Shown here piece by piece: positions 15,550-24,251 of a stretch of 64,000 nucleotides of DNA. The DNA comes from Treponema sp. Its GTDB lineage: Bacteria; Spirochaetota; Spirochaetia; Treponematales; Breznakiellaceae. How positions within the stretch are numbered: the stretch's first letter is position 1; every line of letters starts with the position of its first letter. Below the pieces are notes generated by a model, which worked only from the letters and a program-made list of their open reading frames with translations, was not told the origin of the DNA and did no database searches. The stretch covers positions 62,001 to 126,000 of the forward strand of contig JAITLC010000112.1 in NCBI GenBank assembly GCA_031278095.1, in the 5' to 3' direction. Made by a program: the position numbers and the translations under genes.

Positions 15550-16467
15550 TTAGCCTTTTACCGCGCCAATCATGACGCCTTTGGCAAAGTACTTCTGCAA
15601 GAACGGATAAACCATCAGCAGAGGAGCTGCGGAAACTACAATTACCGCGTACTTGAGTTGTTCCGCCAGTTTCTGCCGCATCATCATTTCCCCCGGATCA
15701 TTTGTCATTGCCCTGGCCTGGTTAATTAAAATAAGATTTCTCATGATTACCTGGAGAGGCATGTTCTCCTGATCCGCGAGAAACATCAGGGCGTTCATAA
15801 ATTGATTCCATATTGCGGTAGCGTAAAACAGGATCATTACCGCTATAATCGTGGAAGAGACAGGAAGTACAATGCGAAAGAAAAATCCAAAATCCGTACA
15901 ACCGTCCAAACGGGAAGCTTCAAGCAATTCCCGGGGTATGCTCGTGTCAAAATAAGTTCTGCAGACTATAAGATTGTATATCGACACGGCTCCGGGAAGA
16001 ACTATGGCCCAAATCGTGTTGTAAATGCGGAGCTTCTGAATAACCAGATAGAGAGGTATAATCCCCCCGGAAAAAAACATGGTAAAGGTAAAAATAAACA
16101 TCAAAATTCTACGGCCTGCCATATCCCTGCGTGAAAGGGCGTAAGCGGCAGGAACAGTGACAGAAATGGAAACTATCGAACCCGCCGCGGTATAGATAAT
16201 AGTATTCTTATACCCGCTCCAAAGCGGAGGATATTGGAGTATGCGCTCGTAACCCCCCAGAAAAAGGTTTACCGGATAAAGCAACACACGTCCCTGGTTG
16301 ACAATATTCGGATCGGTAAAAGAAGCCGCTAGAACAAAATAAAGGGGATAGGCAATGCAAACGCAGACCAGCGACATAATAATCGCATTTATCACATTAA
16401 ACACACTGTCAGCAAAAGTCTCTTTGCATTTACGAGGCTTTTGAGCGGCAATCTGTGTTTTATCCAT
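15550..16467 (-). CDS. ABC sugar permease, LplC type
   Basis: A 305-residue MalG-like permease with six hydrophobic segments. The EAA loop is SIPRELLEASRLDGCTDFGFFFRIVLP. The C-terminus ends PFLQKYFAKGVMIGAVKG, almost diagnostic for LplC/YtcP permeases. GGAGG lies 11 nt before the ATG. It works with the adjacent LplB-type permease and binding protein. Confidence 0.92.
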   Translation of the reverse strand: MDKTQIAAQKPRKCKETFADSVFNVINAIIMSLVCVCIAYPLYFVLAASFTDPNIVNQGRVLLYPVNLFLGGYERILQYPPLWSGYKNTIIYTAAGSIVSISVTVPAAYALSRRDMAGRRILMFIFTFTMFFSGGIIPLYLVIQKLRIYNTIWAIVLPGAVSIYNLIVCRTYFDTSIPRELLEASRLDGCTDFGFFFRIVLPVSSTIIAVMILFYATAIWNQFMNALMFLADQENMPLQVIMRNLILINQARAMTNDPGEMMMRQKLAEQLKYAVIVVSAAPLLMVYPFLQKYFAKGVMIGAVKG

Positions 16468-16490
16468 AATATATAAATCCTCCGTCCATT

Positions 16491-17423
16491 CTAAAAAATG
16501 CTGACATCCGCAGTACGCTTGGTAATGGCGTTACAGATAATCAAAATGAAAAAATTTACTACTGAATTAAAAAAACCAACTGCGGTGGCAAAGCTGTACT
16601 GGGCGCTCTGGAGTCCTGTTTTGTAAACATACGTGGAGATAATTTCGCTGACTATGGTGTTCATCCCATTCTGCATGAGATACGCTTTTTCGTAGCCTAT
16701 GGTCATTATGTTTCCCAGGGCCAGAATAAACATAACGATAACCGTCGGCATGATAGAAGGAACATCAATATGGATGATCCTGTCCAGTTTGGTGGCTCCA
16801 TCCACAATGGCAGCTTCGTAAAGATCGGGGCTTACTCCTGCAAGAGCGGCGATATAGATAATCGCGTTAAAGCCCATACTTTGCCAAATATTCGAAACAA
16901 TGTAGAGAGGACGGAAATACTCAGGACGGGTCATAAAAAGAACGGGATCTCCCATGGTAAAGGAAGTAATGAGGGTATTCACAAAACCTGAGCCGGGAGA
17001 GAGGATCACCGTGAGAATGCTGACCACAACCACCTGGGAAACAAAATACGGTGCGTAAGAAATGGTTTGAACGGTTTTCCTGAGACCGCCTCTTTTTATC
17101 TGGTTGAGGAGCAGTGCGAAGATCACCGGGACAGGAAAAGAAATACAAATGGTAAGGGCGCTGAGGATCAGTGTATTGGTTATGGTTGTCCATGCTATAC
17201 TGGTACTGAAAAATGCCGCAAAGTGCTTAAAAAGCGGACTTGCCCAGGGGCTTCTGATTATACCGGCGCGAACCCTGAAATCCTTAAAAGCGATGATGAG
17301 ACCATACATGGGCGTATAGACAAAAACAGCTATCCATATCAGGGCCGGCAGCATGAGAATATAGAGCCGCCAACTGTTTTGAATCCGTCCCAATAAAAAT
17401 AAAAACCTACTTTTTCTTTCCAA
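16491..17423 (-). CDS. ABC sugar permease, LplB type
   Basis: A 310-residue MalF-like permease with six hydrophobic segments. PMYGLIIAFKDFRVRAGI in the first periplasmic loop and the EAA loop SPDLYEAAIVDGATKLDRIIHIDVPSIMP fit the LplB/YteP group. The start appears to be TTG at 17423, with AGGA 7 nt upstream; an overlapping ATG is out of frame. It is the first gene of the leftward transport operon, so a TTG start may limit the level of the complex. Confidence 0.9.
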   Translation of the reverse strand: MERKSRFLFLLGRIQNSWRLYILMLPALIWIAVFVYTPMYGLIIAFKDFRVRAGIIRSPWASPLFKHFAAFFSTSIAWTTITNTLILSALTICISFPVPVIFALLLNQIKRGGLRKTVQTISYAPYFVSQVVVVSILTVILSPGSGFVNTLITSFTMGDPVLFMTRPEYFRPLYIVSNIWQSMGFNAIIYIAALAGVSPDLYEAAIVDGATKLDRIIHIDVPSIMPTVIVMFILALGNIMTIGYEKAYLMQNGMNTIVSEIISTYVYKTGLQSAQYSFATAVGFFNSVVNFFILIICNAITKRTADVSIF

Positions 17424-17437
17424 ATTTCCATCCTATT

Positions 17438-17451
17438 TAAACGTTTTTATA
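17438..17451. promoter_or_regulatory. LacI-type operator near the transporter operon
   Basis: TAAACGTTTTTATA has the AAACGTTT core with a central CpG seen in LacI/GalR operators. It lies 15 bp upstream of the LplB-type start. The same 13-mer TAAACGTTTTTAT occurs at 17754. Confidence 0.6.
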
Positions 17452-17753
17452 ATGTTAGCCTGCAAAAAATGAAATGTCAAGCAAAAAATGGAAAAAAATC
17501 ATTTTTTTCAGGGCAAAATTACAAGAAAGAAGGACGCTAGGGTCTGTGGAGAGGGAATTCTCTACTCTATTTACCAAAAAATATCCCGAAATGAGTCAAA
17601 ATGTCCATGTATATGTATCCTAATGATACATTCAGAAATAATATATCCATAATACAGCCGATATCATGAAGAAGATTATCTGTCCGGGCAAAATGACTCT
17701 TTACATCCTGGCTAACAATATCCTATAATAATTACTATAAGCAGCATATTTTA

Positions 17754-17767
17754 TAAACGTTTTTATT
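17754..17767. promoter_or_regulatory. LacI-type operator near the regulator gene
   Basis: TAAACGTTTTTATT lies 16 bp before the start of the LacI-family gene, in the same orientation on the + strand as the site at 17438. This suggests autoregulation and possible looping between the two sites about 316 bp apart. Confidence 0.6.
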
Positions 17768-17783
17768 GCAGGTTCATGGGTAA

Positions 17784-18713
17784 ATGAAAAATAATATCAA
17801 GGATGTTGCCCGCCACGCCGGAGTTTCCATCGCGACAGTTTCCCATGTGATAAACAATACCCATTTTGTTTCAGAAGAAAAAAGGAAGAAAATTCTCGAT
17901 GCCATTGAAGGACTCAATTACCAGCCGAATTTTTTGGCCCGGAACCTGCGAACCAGGAAAGTATCCCATGTAAATATCTATATATGTGAAAATTATGCGT
18001 CAAAAAATCCCGGTATGCTGAACAAAATCCTTGAATACTTCATTGATACTATTGAGGGCAGGGGCTGGCAGACTTTGGTTCATTATGTCAGCCCGAGGAC
18101 TATACTGACCGTAATGGAATCCCAGCCGGACTGTATCTTTTCCCTATTGGTTACCCTGTCTTCCGAGTCATATAGTCATGTGGATCTAACGGAAAAAAAA
18201 CTTTATGTCCTCAACATGGATAAATCCCGTATGGCCTCGCTCAGGCAGGAGGATCGCGAAGAAGAGCGGTTCCATTATGCCGGGCATTATTATTTTATTT
18301 CCATCGCGGATTATATCTCCGATAACGCAGACAAGAATTATTGTTTTTTTATGACATGGGAAGATCTAACAATCCTGCGGGAGTTATACGCGGATAATAT
18401 TAATTACAAGGATATTTTTACCAGAATTACGGCGATCAATTCCGAGATGTCTGAAGCTCAGGTAGTGCTCCAGGATCTATTATCAAGTAACGCATACGAA
18501 CATATTTACCTGACCGATTATAAATTCGCCCTGGGCGCCATACGGCTGCTGCTGACAAAACCGGAGCTTATTCATACCCATACCTCAATCACTTTCCTGG
18601 GTTACGACTGTAATTTGGAAAATTTTAATCTTTTCATTAAAAATAAACCATTTTTTCTGTCGAAGACAATTATGGACGAAATAATAGCCCGCGCGAAAGA
18701 AACTTTTACATAA
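17784..18713 (+). CDS. LacI-family transcriptional regulator
   Basis: A 309-residue regulator. The N-terminal helix-turn-helix and hinge are textbook (IKDVARHAGVSIATVSHVINN, then LNYQPNFLARNLR). The effector domain is diverged: it lacks several usual GFDD-type landmarks, though FLGYDCN is present near the end. It is a few dozen residues shorter than typical LacI proteins. It is transcribed away from the transporter operon and runs into the kinase-GH32 fusion gene after 10 bp, so regulator and fusion form one unit. Two AAACGTTT operators flank the intergenic space. Likely effector: a fructoside or a product of it (inference). Confidence 0.88.
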   Translation: MKNNIKDVARHAGVSIATVSHVINNTHFVSEEKRKKILDAIEGLNYQPNFLARNLRTRKVSHVNIYICENYASKNPGMLNKILEYFIDTIEGRGWQTLVHYVSPRTILTVMESQPDCIFSLLVTLSSESYSHVDLTEKKLYVLNMDKSRMASLRQEDREEERFHYAGHYYFISIADYISDNADKNYCFFMTWEDLTILRELYADNINYKDIFTRITAINSEMSEAQVVLQDLLSSNAYEHIYLTDYKFALGAIRLLLTKPELIHTHTSITFLGYDCNLENFNLFIKNKPFFLSKTIMDEIIARAKETFT

Positions 18714-18723
18714 GGAGAACGCC

Positions 18724-21090
18724 ATGGGTACCATTTACTGTTTTGGAGAAACCATGATTCAACTTTATCCAAGAGATCCCGACGCAGAAGCACGGGATAT
18801 CCTTTACTTCAAAAAACATATAGGCGGCAACGCGGTGATATCTGCGTATTCTATCGCGTGCCTTGGCGGCCATTCCGGTTTCCTCGGGAGCATTTCAACC
18901 GACAGCTTTGGTCAATTCATTCGTTACACTTTAAAAACGGCGGGAGTGGATCTTTCTGCATGCGTCATGGATTCAAAAAATGAAACATCCATCATGCTGG
19001 TAAAGGGACTTAAAAATGCGAAGGAAACCGGATTTTATCAGCCTGTATCCTACAAAATGGAATTTGAATTAACCGGCTGCGGACTGACAAATCAGGATAT
19101 ACTCCACATATCACCCCAGTGTGCCTTTCCGGAAACTGTAATTATTCGGCTCATGGATGCGGCGGCCCGGGCCGGGTGCATAGTAAGTCTAAGTTTAGAT
19201 AATTGGCCGCCTGAAACCGAAAATACAAAAAAAATCCATAAGTACATTAGTGAGAATCTGAGCCGTTTCAGTGTGGTATTTGTGTCACAAAATATTCTCA
19301 CCTCCATGGGGGAGGGCTTTATTGATGGCGTTGACTCAATAATTAAACAAGTTCCTATACTGATTTGTTTCAAAACGGACGGGGAAATTCTCTTATACCG
19401 GCAGGAAAGGAATTCACTTCTGACTGCGGCGGAAATTTTTCCCATTCCCCCTGTGAGCGTAATTAACCGCCAGGCGGTATTCGCCGGAGCTTTTCTGCAG
19501 CAGTGTATGACTGCTTTAGCGGAAAACCGGTGGAAAGAGGTACTGGGTGATCGGTCAGTTGTCAGTGAGATTTATCTTTTTGCGGCGGCTGCGGCGGAGA
19601 TAGGAGGAACCCACAAGAGCGGCCTGCTTCCGTTCCCTGCTCAAGCGGAAGTCAATAGGCTTATTCCGGGGACAGTTGACAAAAACGCTCAGAAAAAAGA
19701 ATTCCTGAGACTGGCCGAAATGGCGAAGAGAGATTACTACCGGCTCAGCTATCATGTGATGCCCGAAGCCGGGTGGATGAACGATCCAAACGGACTCATC
19801 GTATACAATGGAAAATACCATGTTTTCTATCAAACATATCCCTACGCCCCAGGGTGGGGGCCCATGCATTGGGGCCATGTGACAAGCGGAGATTTGATTC
19901 ATTGGGAATATCTTCCCTTCGCCCTCGTTCCGGATCAGTTGTACGAAAAAGGCTGTTATTCGGGAAGCGCGGTAGATAATAACGGTGAATTAACCCTGAT
20001 CTATACCGCCCACGATGATGCACGTTCGCCCAAGGAGTCCCAGTGCATCGCCTTCAGTACTGATGGCGTCAAATTCAGGAAATACGAAAAGAACCCGGTT
20101 ATACTCGGACCTCCCGAGGGCTTTGGTGAAGATTTTCGGGATCCAAAAGTCTTCCGCCGCGGTGATCTCTGGTACCTGATAGTAGGCTGCACCAAAGACA
20201 GGCAGGGAGGCATACTCCTCTATTCCTCAAAGGATCTGCGCGATTGGGAATGTCTCGGCCTTGTCTGCAAATCCAATGGAAAACAGGGAGAAATGTGGGA
20301 ATGCCCGGATCTTTTTGAGTTGGATAATACCTGGGTGCTTATGATATCCCCAATGAACATGAAAAACTCAAAGACTATTTTTATCACAGGCTCCATGGAC
20401 TTCGAGACTGCCGCCTTTACTCAAAAACAATGGCAAGATGTAGATTATGGTTTTGAATTCTACTCGCCTCGAACTTTTCAGGATGACCGGGGCCGGCGTA
20501 TCCTTATCGGATGGATGGATATGTGGATGGGTGAGTATCCTACGCAAAAAAACGGATGGTCAGGCGCTCTCACATTCCCCAGAGAACTCTTTATGAAAGA
20601 CGGGAAAATATGGCAAAGGCCGGTAGAGGAACTTCAATATCTCCGGAAAAAAGAACTTTTCAAGGGAAAGCTGTCTCTCAAGGAAGGCAAAAAAGACAAC
20701 CTGCCGGGTATCAAGGGGGACTGCATGGAAATTTTCTTTACCATTCCGGAAAAAGAAAAGTCCGGGGTTTTGACTCTGTACATGCGTTCTTCGGAAAATT
20801 GGAAAGAAAGAACCATGCTTTCCTATAACTTCAATTCCCAGGTATTTACTATAGACAAGAGACAATCCGGTTCCGGCAGACCTTCCCAGGTTAATGTCCC
20901 CCGCAGGAGGATGGAAAAAATCCCGGTTCACATACTGATAGACAAATCATCGGTGGAAATATTTTTGGACGGGGGTAAATATGCCGTTACCCACCGAATT
21001 TATCCGCAACAATCGTCTGTGTTTTACGACATCTTTACCGAAAGCGTTGATATTGAGATCCCCGATCTCAATATTTATGAGCTTGGATAG
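18724..21090 (+). CDS. Fusion of degenerate PfkB kinase domain and GH32 beta-fructosidase
   Basis: A 788-residue two-domain protein without a signal peptide. Residues 1-310 are PfkB/ribokinase fold: YCFGETMIQLYP, then IGGNAVISAYSIACLGGHSG and LGSISTDSFGQFI. Where active enzymes have GAGD with the catalytic Asp (followed by AFVAGF), this has NRQA at residues 248-251 followed by VFAGAF, so phosphotransfer is probably lost. Residues 336-788 are a complete GH32: GWMNDPNG (nucleophile Asp354), FRDPKVF, and MWECPDLF (acid/base Glu), ending in a beta-sandwich. Predicted role: cytoplasmic hydrolysis of sucrose, sucrose-6-phosphate or fructo-oligosaccharides, with the kinase relic as a sugar-binding or structural module. 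AAGGAG lies 6 nt before the ATG. Confidence 0.88.
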   Translation: MGTIYCFGETMIQLYPRDPDAEARDILYFKKHIGGNAVISAYSIACLGGHSGFLGSISTDSFGQFIRYTLKTAGVDLSACVMDSKNETSIMLVKGLKNAKETGFYQPVSYKMEFELTGCGLTNQDILHISPQCAFPETVIIRLMDAAARAGCIVSLSLDNWPPETENTKKIHKYISENLSRFSVVFVSQNILTSMGEGFIDGVDSIIKQVPILICFKTDGEILLYRQERNSLLTAAEIFPIPPVSVINRQAVFAGAFLQQCMTALAENRWKEVLGDRSVVSEIYLFAAAAAEIGGTHKSGLLPFPAQAEVNRLIPGTVDKNAQKKEFLRLAEMAKRDYYRLSYHVMPEAGWMNDPNGLIVYNGKYHVFYQTYPYAPGWGPMHWGHVTSGDLIHWEYLPFALVPDQLYEKGCYSGSAVDNNGELTLIYTAHDDARSPKESQCIAFSTDGVKFRKYEKNPVILGPPEGFGEDFRDPKVFRRGDLWYLIVGCTKDRQGGILLYSSKDLRDWECLGLVCKSNGKQGEMWECPDLFELDNTWVLMISPMNMKNSKTIFITGSMDFETAAFTQKQWQDVDYGFEFYSPRTFQDDRGRRILIGWMDMWMGEYPTQKNGWSGALTFPRELFMKDGKIWQRPVEELQYLRKKELFKGKLSLKEGKKDNLPGIKGDCMEIFFTIPEKEKSGVLTLYMRSSENWKERTMLSYNFNSQVFTIDKRQSGSGRPSQVNVPRRRMEKIPVHILIDKSSVEIFLDGGKYAVTHRIYPQQSSVFYDIFTESVDIEIPDLNIYELG

Positions 21091-21110
21091 AACTAACAGG
21101 CAATGAACCT

Positions 21111-21245
21111 GGGGCTGTCCAATAAGTACGAATTTTGGGGTTTTGTATAAAAATTCAAAACCTTTACTATAAAAGGCTGTGATTTTGTATTCATATAGAC
21201 AAAAAACGGTTAAAAATTCACTTTTTCAACTTATTGGACATCCCC
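21111..21245. mobile_element. MITE-like 135-bp element
   Basis: The 17-bp ends GGGGCTGTCCAATAAGT (21111-21127) and GGGGATGTCCAATAAGT (complement of 21229-21245) are inverted with one mismatch. The interior is AT-rich and non-coding. GGGGxTGTCCAA ends are of the kind found on several DDE insertion sequences. No clear target duplication is seen. Confidence 0.6.
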
Positions 21246-21346
21246 TATCGTGTAAGCGTTGCATCGTTTACGAGCTTCGTTCTGCAGGGAAATTATTTAA
21301 CTGCGGGGTCTACTGCCGCTTTTTTGGCAGCGTTGCCGATTCTAAC

Positions 21347-21405
21347 CGCCCTAAAGCTCCCCCGCGCAAGCTGGTTCTTGGGTATTAGACCCACTGCGAA
21401 TAAAG
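21347..21405 (+). repeat. Type E repeat
   Basis: Contains the 23-mer core CGCCCTAAAGCTCCCC plus CGCGCAA, then GGTTCTTGGGTATTAGACCC and CACTGCGAATAAAG. The core recurs at 52563-52585 (inverted) and, slightly altered, at 13150. The right end recurs at 34086-34110. Confidence 0.65.
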
Positions 21406-21472
21406 ATAGACTGCAACTTTTAAGTCAGGGTGATGTCTAAACGGTGGATATTACTTTAATGAGGAGTTAATC

Positions 21473-23185
21473 ATGAAAAAATTCAACTATTTCAATAATC
21501 ATGCGTTTTTGGATGAATTCCGGGGGAAGTATTTTTCCGGTCTCTGGCCTACTCTGCCCGAAGTGTTCAGGATAACGACGGTTCGTTATGGGGAACGGCC
21601 CTGTTTTACCATCTATGAACCTGACAGGATAAGCCTTTCCTATAAAGAGGCTCTGCAGAAGATTGAGGCTGTTGCCCGCTGGCTGACCGGCCGGGGTATC
21701 GGCAGGGGGGACAAGGTAGCGCTTACCGGGAAGAATGCTCCTGAATGGGCGGTAGGCTATCTGGGGATTCTCTTTGCGGGGGCTACGGTGGCGCCTCTGG
21801 ATTATCAGCTTAAAAATGAAGAAATAGACACGCTGCTTAAGGCTTCCCATGCGAGGATGCTTTTTGTGGATGAAGAAAAACACGGGTACTACCAGGAGAA
21901 TCCCGGCATGCTGGAGCAGCTTATCTCCCTCAAAAAAGGAGTGGGAACCTATGTTTACGATCTGGACGGCCCACAGGCGGAGATCGAGCAGGCTGAGGAA
22001 ACCGATCTTGCGGCGATTCTCTTTACCAGCGGTACCATGGGGACGCCCAAAGGGGTCATGCTTACTCACCAGAATCTGGTAAGCGACTGTTACCTTGCCC
22101 AGGGTAATATGAATGTGTTCCATACCGATGTGTTCTATGCCCTTCTTCCCCTGCACCACGCCTATACGATGCTGGCGGTTTTGATCGAGACCATTTCCAC
22201 CGGCGCAGAAGTGGTCTTTGGGAAACGGATGGTCACCAGTCAGATATTGAAGGATCTGAAGCAGGCGAAGATCACGATGCTTCTCGCCGTTCCCATGCTC
22301 TTTAACAAGGTGCTGGCAGGCATCATCCGGGGGCTCAGGGAAAAGGGGCCCGTCGTGTACGCTATTATTACGGCGCTCATGGGGTTTTCCGGCTTTATAA
22401 AGAAGACCTTCGGGGTGAATCCGGGCAAGAAGATGTTCGGTTTCATTCTGGACAAGGCGAGTCTTACCACGCTGAGGATCTGTATCTGCGGCGGCGGTCC
22501 GCTGGCTCCTTCTGTCTTCAAAAAATACAACCAGTTGGGCATCGATTTTGTGCAGGGTTATGGTCTTACCGAAACGAGTCCCATTATCACCCTTAATCCC
22601 ATCGAGGCCTACAAGGAAACCAGCGTGGGCAAGCGGATTCCGCAGATTGAGATGAAGATTCTTAATCCCGATGAGCGGGGGGTAGGCGAGGTGATTGTAA
22701 AGGGCCCCGTGGTGATGCAGGGTTACTATGAAAATGATGAAGAGACTGCCGCCGCTTTTACGGAAGACGGTTTCCTCAAGACCGGAGACGTGGGTTATAT
22801 GGACAGTGAGACTTATCTCTACCTAACCGGCCGGGCAAAAAACATAATCGTTACCGAGGGGGGAAAGAATGTCTACCCCGAAGAAATTGAAAATGAGTTC
22901 CAGCTTTTTGAGGAAATTGAACAAATTCTCATCCGCGGCTTTGAACTGGACAAGAAGATGAAGACTGAAGGTATCGAAGCCCTAATCTACCCCAACCCGG
23001 ATTTCTTCAAGGCAAAAGACGGCGGAGAGGCCCCCTCCCGGGAGGAGATCGAAGAATGTATCGACGCCATCGTCTCCGAGGTAAACCAGAGGCTTCTCTC
23101 CTACCAGAAGATCCAAAAGGTAACGCTCCTCAAGGAGGCCATGGAGATGACTACTACCAAAAAGATCAAGCGGGATACTGTGTAG
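21473..23185 (+). CDS. AMP-dependent acyl-CoA synthetase
   Basis: A 570-residue adenylate-forming enzyme, probably activating long-chain fatty acids to acyl-CoA. It has the P-loop LFTSGTMGTPKGVMLTH, QGYGLTETSPII, the hinge region KTGDVGYMDSETYLYLTGRAKNII with VTEGGKNVYPEEIE, and the C-terminal catalytic-Lys region TTTKKIKRD. Overall it resembles FadD/long-chain members. It stands alone on its strand, and its end overlaps the convergent Ldh2-type gene by 20 bp. Confidence 0.88.
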   Translation: MKKFNYFNNHAFLDEFRGKYFSGLWPTLPEVFRITTVRYGERPCFTIYEPDRISLSYKEALQKIEAVARWLTGRGIGRGDKVALTGKNAPEWAVGYLGILFAGATVAPLDYQLKNEEIDTLLKASHARMLFVDEEKHGYYQENPGMLEQLISLKKGVGTYVYDLDGPQAEIEQAEETDLAAILFTSGTMGTPKGVMLTHQNLVSDCYLAQGNMNVFHTDVFYALLPLHHAYTMLAVLIETISTGAEVVFGKRMVTSQILKDLKQAKITMLLAVPMLFNKVLAGIIRGLREKGPVVYAIITALMGFSGFIKKTFGVNPGKKMFGFILDKASLTTLRICICGGGPLAPSVFKKYNQLGIDFVQGYGLTETSPIITLNPIEAYKETSVGKRIPQIEMKILNPDERGVGEVIVKGPVVMQGYYENDEETAAAFTEDGFLKTGDVGYMDSETYLYLTGRAKNIIVTEGGKNVYPEEIENEFQLFEEIEQILIRGFELDKKMKTEGIEALIYPNPDFFKAKDGGEAPSREEIEECIDAIVSEVNQRLLSYQKIQKVTLLKEAMEMTTTKKIKRDTV

Positions 23186-24251
23186 CGTTAACACCCAGGG
23201 AGGCGGCGCAGTCGCAGAGGGTTTTCCACACCTGGTCTGTAAGCGCAACGCCATTTCGGTTGCTTGCCTCTTCGGTTTCCTGTTCCTTCTGTCCGGCATA
23301 GTATACCCGTTCCGCTCCCTCTGCGGGAGAAAGTGAGCTGAGGGCTTCCAGCATAAGGCTCATGTCCTTCTTGAAGTCCGCAGGCGGACGGAAAAGATCG
23401 ATTCTGAGCGCCATGAAAAAATGGCAGACCCTGGCGGATGTAAGTTCCGAATCTCTTACGTTTTCACCGAAGCTGCCGCCTGAACAGAGCGCAGTAAGGA
23501 TGTCTACCATTACCGCCAGTCCGTAACCCTTGTATCCGCCTGACTGTTCTCCCTCCCCTCCGAGGGGAAGAAGGCCGCCTCCTCGCTGGTAGAGCATGTC
23601 TTCCAGGAGCCCTGCGGGATCGCAGGTAACCCTTCCGTCGGTTCCCACGGCCCAGCCCGGGGGGAGGGGCTTCTTTTCGCGTTCGCAGACTTCCACCTTG
23701 CCCCTGGTAACGGTGGTAGTAGCCATGTCAAGGCTGAACATCTTGGCATTGAGGGAGGGCGCTGCAAAGGCAATGGGATTGGTGCCGAACATGGCTTTCC
23801 GCGCAAAGGTAGGAACTCCCAGGGCGGCGGTATTGGTCATGGCGATGCCGATCATGTCCTTCCGTGCGGCCATCTCCGCATAGTATCCGGCAATACCGAA
23901 GTGATTTGAGTTACGGATGCTGCAGGCGCCGAAACCGTGTTCCTCCGCCATGGAGATAACCTTTTCCATTGAACGTTTGCTGAGCGAAAGCCCCATACCG
24001 CCTTCCGCATCAAGAACAAGGGAAACCGGCGTCCGGTGAAGTGTCCGGGGACTTACTCCTCCCGTGATATACCCGGCCCTGATGCCTTCAACATACCGTT
24101 TGATTCGTGCAACGCCGTGACTGCGGATTCCTCTGGCATCGGCGGCTACAAGGATCTCCGCCGAAGAGCGGGCCTCATCCTCCGGTATGCCCAGAGCGGT
24201 AAATATGCCGCCGCAAATTTTTTCCAGATCCCGCCTCTTAACGAATACCAT
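23166..24251 (-). CDS. Malate/L-lactate dehydrogenase family (Ldh2) oxidoreductase
   Basis: A 361-residue NAD(P)-dependent 2-hydroxyacid dehydrogenase of the Ldh2/YbiC/YlbC family, distinct from Rossmann malate dehydrogenases. It has DARGIRSHGVARIKRYVEGI (catalytic His), NSNHFGIAGYYAEMAA, GTNPIAFAAPS, and DMATTTVTRGKVEV with GGYKGYGLAVMVDILTAL. Family substrates include malate, ureidoglycolate and diketogulonate; which applies here is unknown. Its ATG lies inside the end of hisD (14-bp overlap), with GGAGG in the hisD coding region, so it is translated as the last cistron of the his operon. Confidence 0.87.
   Translation of the reverse strand: MVFVKRRDLEKICGGIFTALGIPEDEARSSAEILVAADARGIRSHGVARIKRYVEGIRAGYITGGVSPRTLHRTPVSLVLDAEGGMGLSLSKRSMEKVISMAEEHGFGACSIRNSNHFGIAGYYAEMAARKDMIGIAMTNTAALGVPTFARKAMFGTNPIAFAAPSLNAKMFSLDMATTTVTRGKVEVCEREKKPLPPGWAVGTDGRVTCDPAGLLEDMLYQRGGGLLPLGGEGEQSGGYKGYGLAVMVDILTALCSGGSFGENVRDSELTSARVCHFFMALRIDLFRPPADFKKDMSLMLEALSSLSPAEGAERVYYAGQKEQETEEASNRNGVALTDQVWKTLCDCAASLGVNATQYPA

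Larger units (their letters stand above)
17424..17783. promoter_or_regulatory. Divergent control region of the sugar locus
   Basis: A 360-bp AT-rich space between the transporter operon and the regulator gene, with no coding frame. It carries two LacI-type operators at its two ends and poly-A/T tracts. Promoters must lie here, but I could not assign clear -35/-10 pairs. Confidence 0.6.
21091..21472. other. 382-bp intergenic stretch with a MITE-like element and a type E repeat
   Basis: No gene. 21111-21245 has terminal inverted repeats, 21347-21405 is a type E repeat, and the remainder leads into the acyl-CoA synthetase start at 21473 (GAGGAG 7 nt upstream). Confidence 0.7.
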
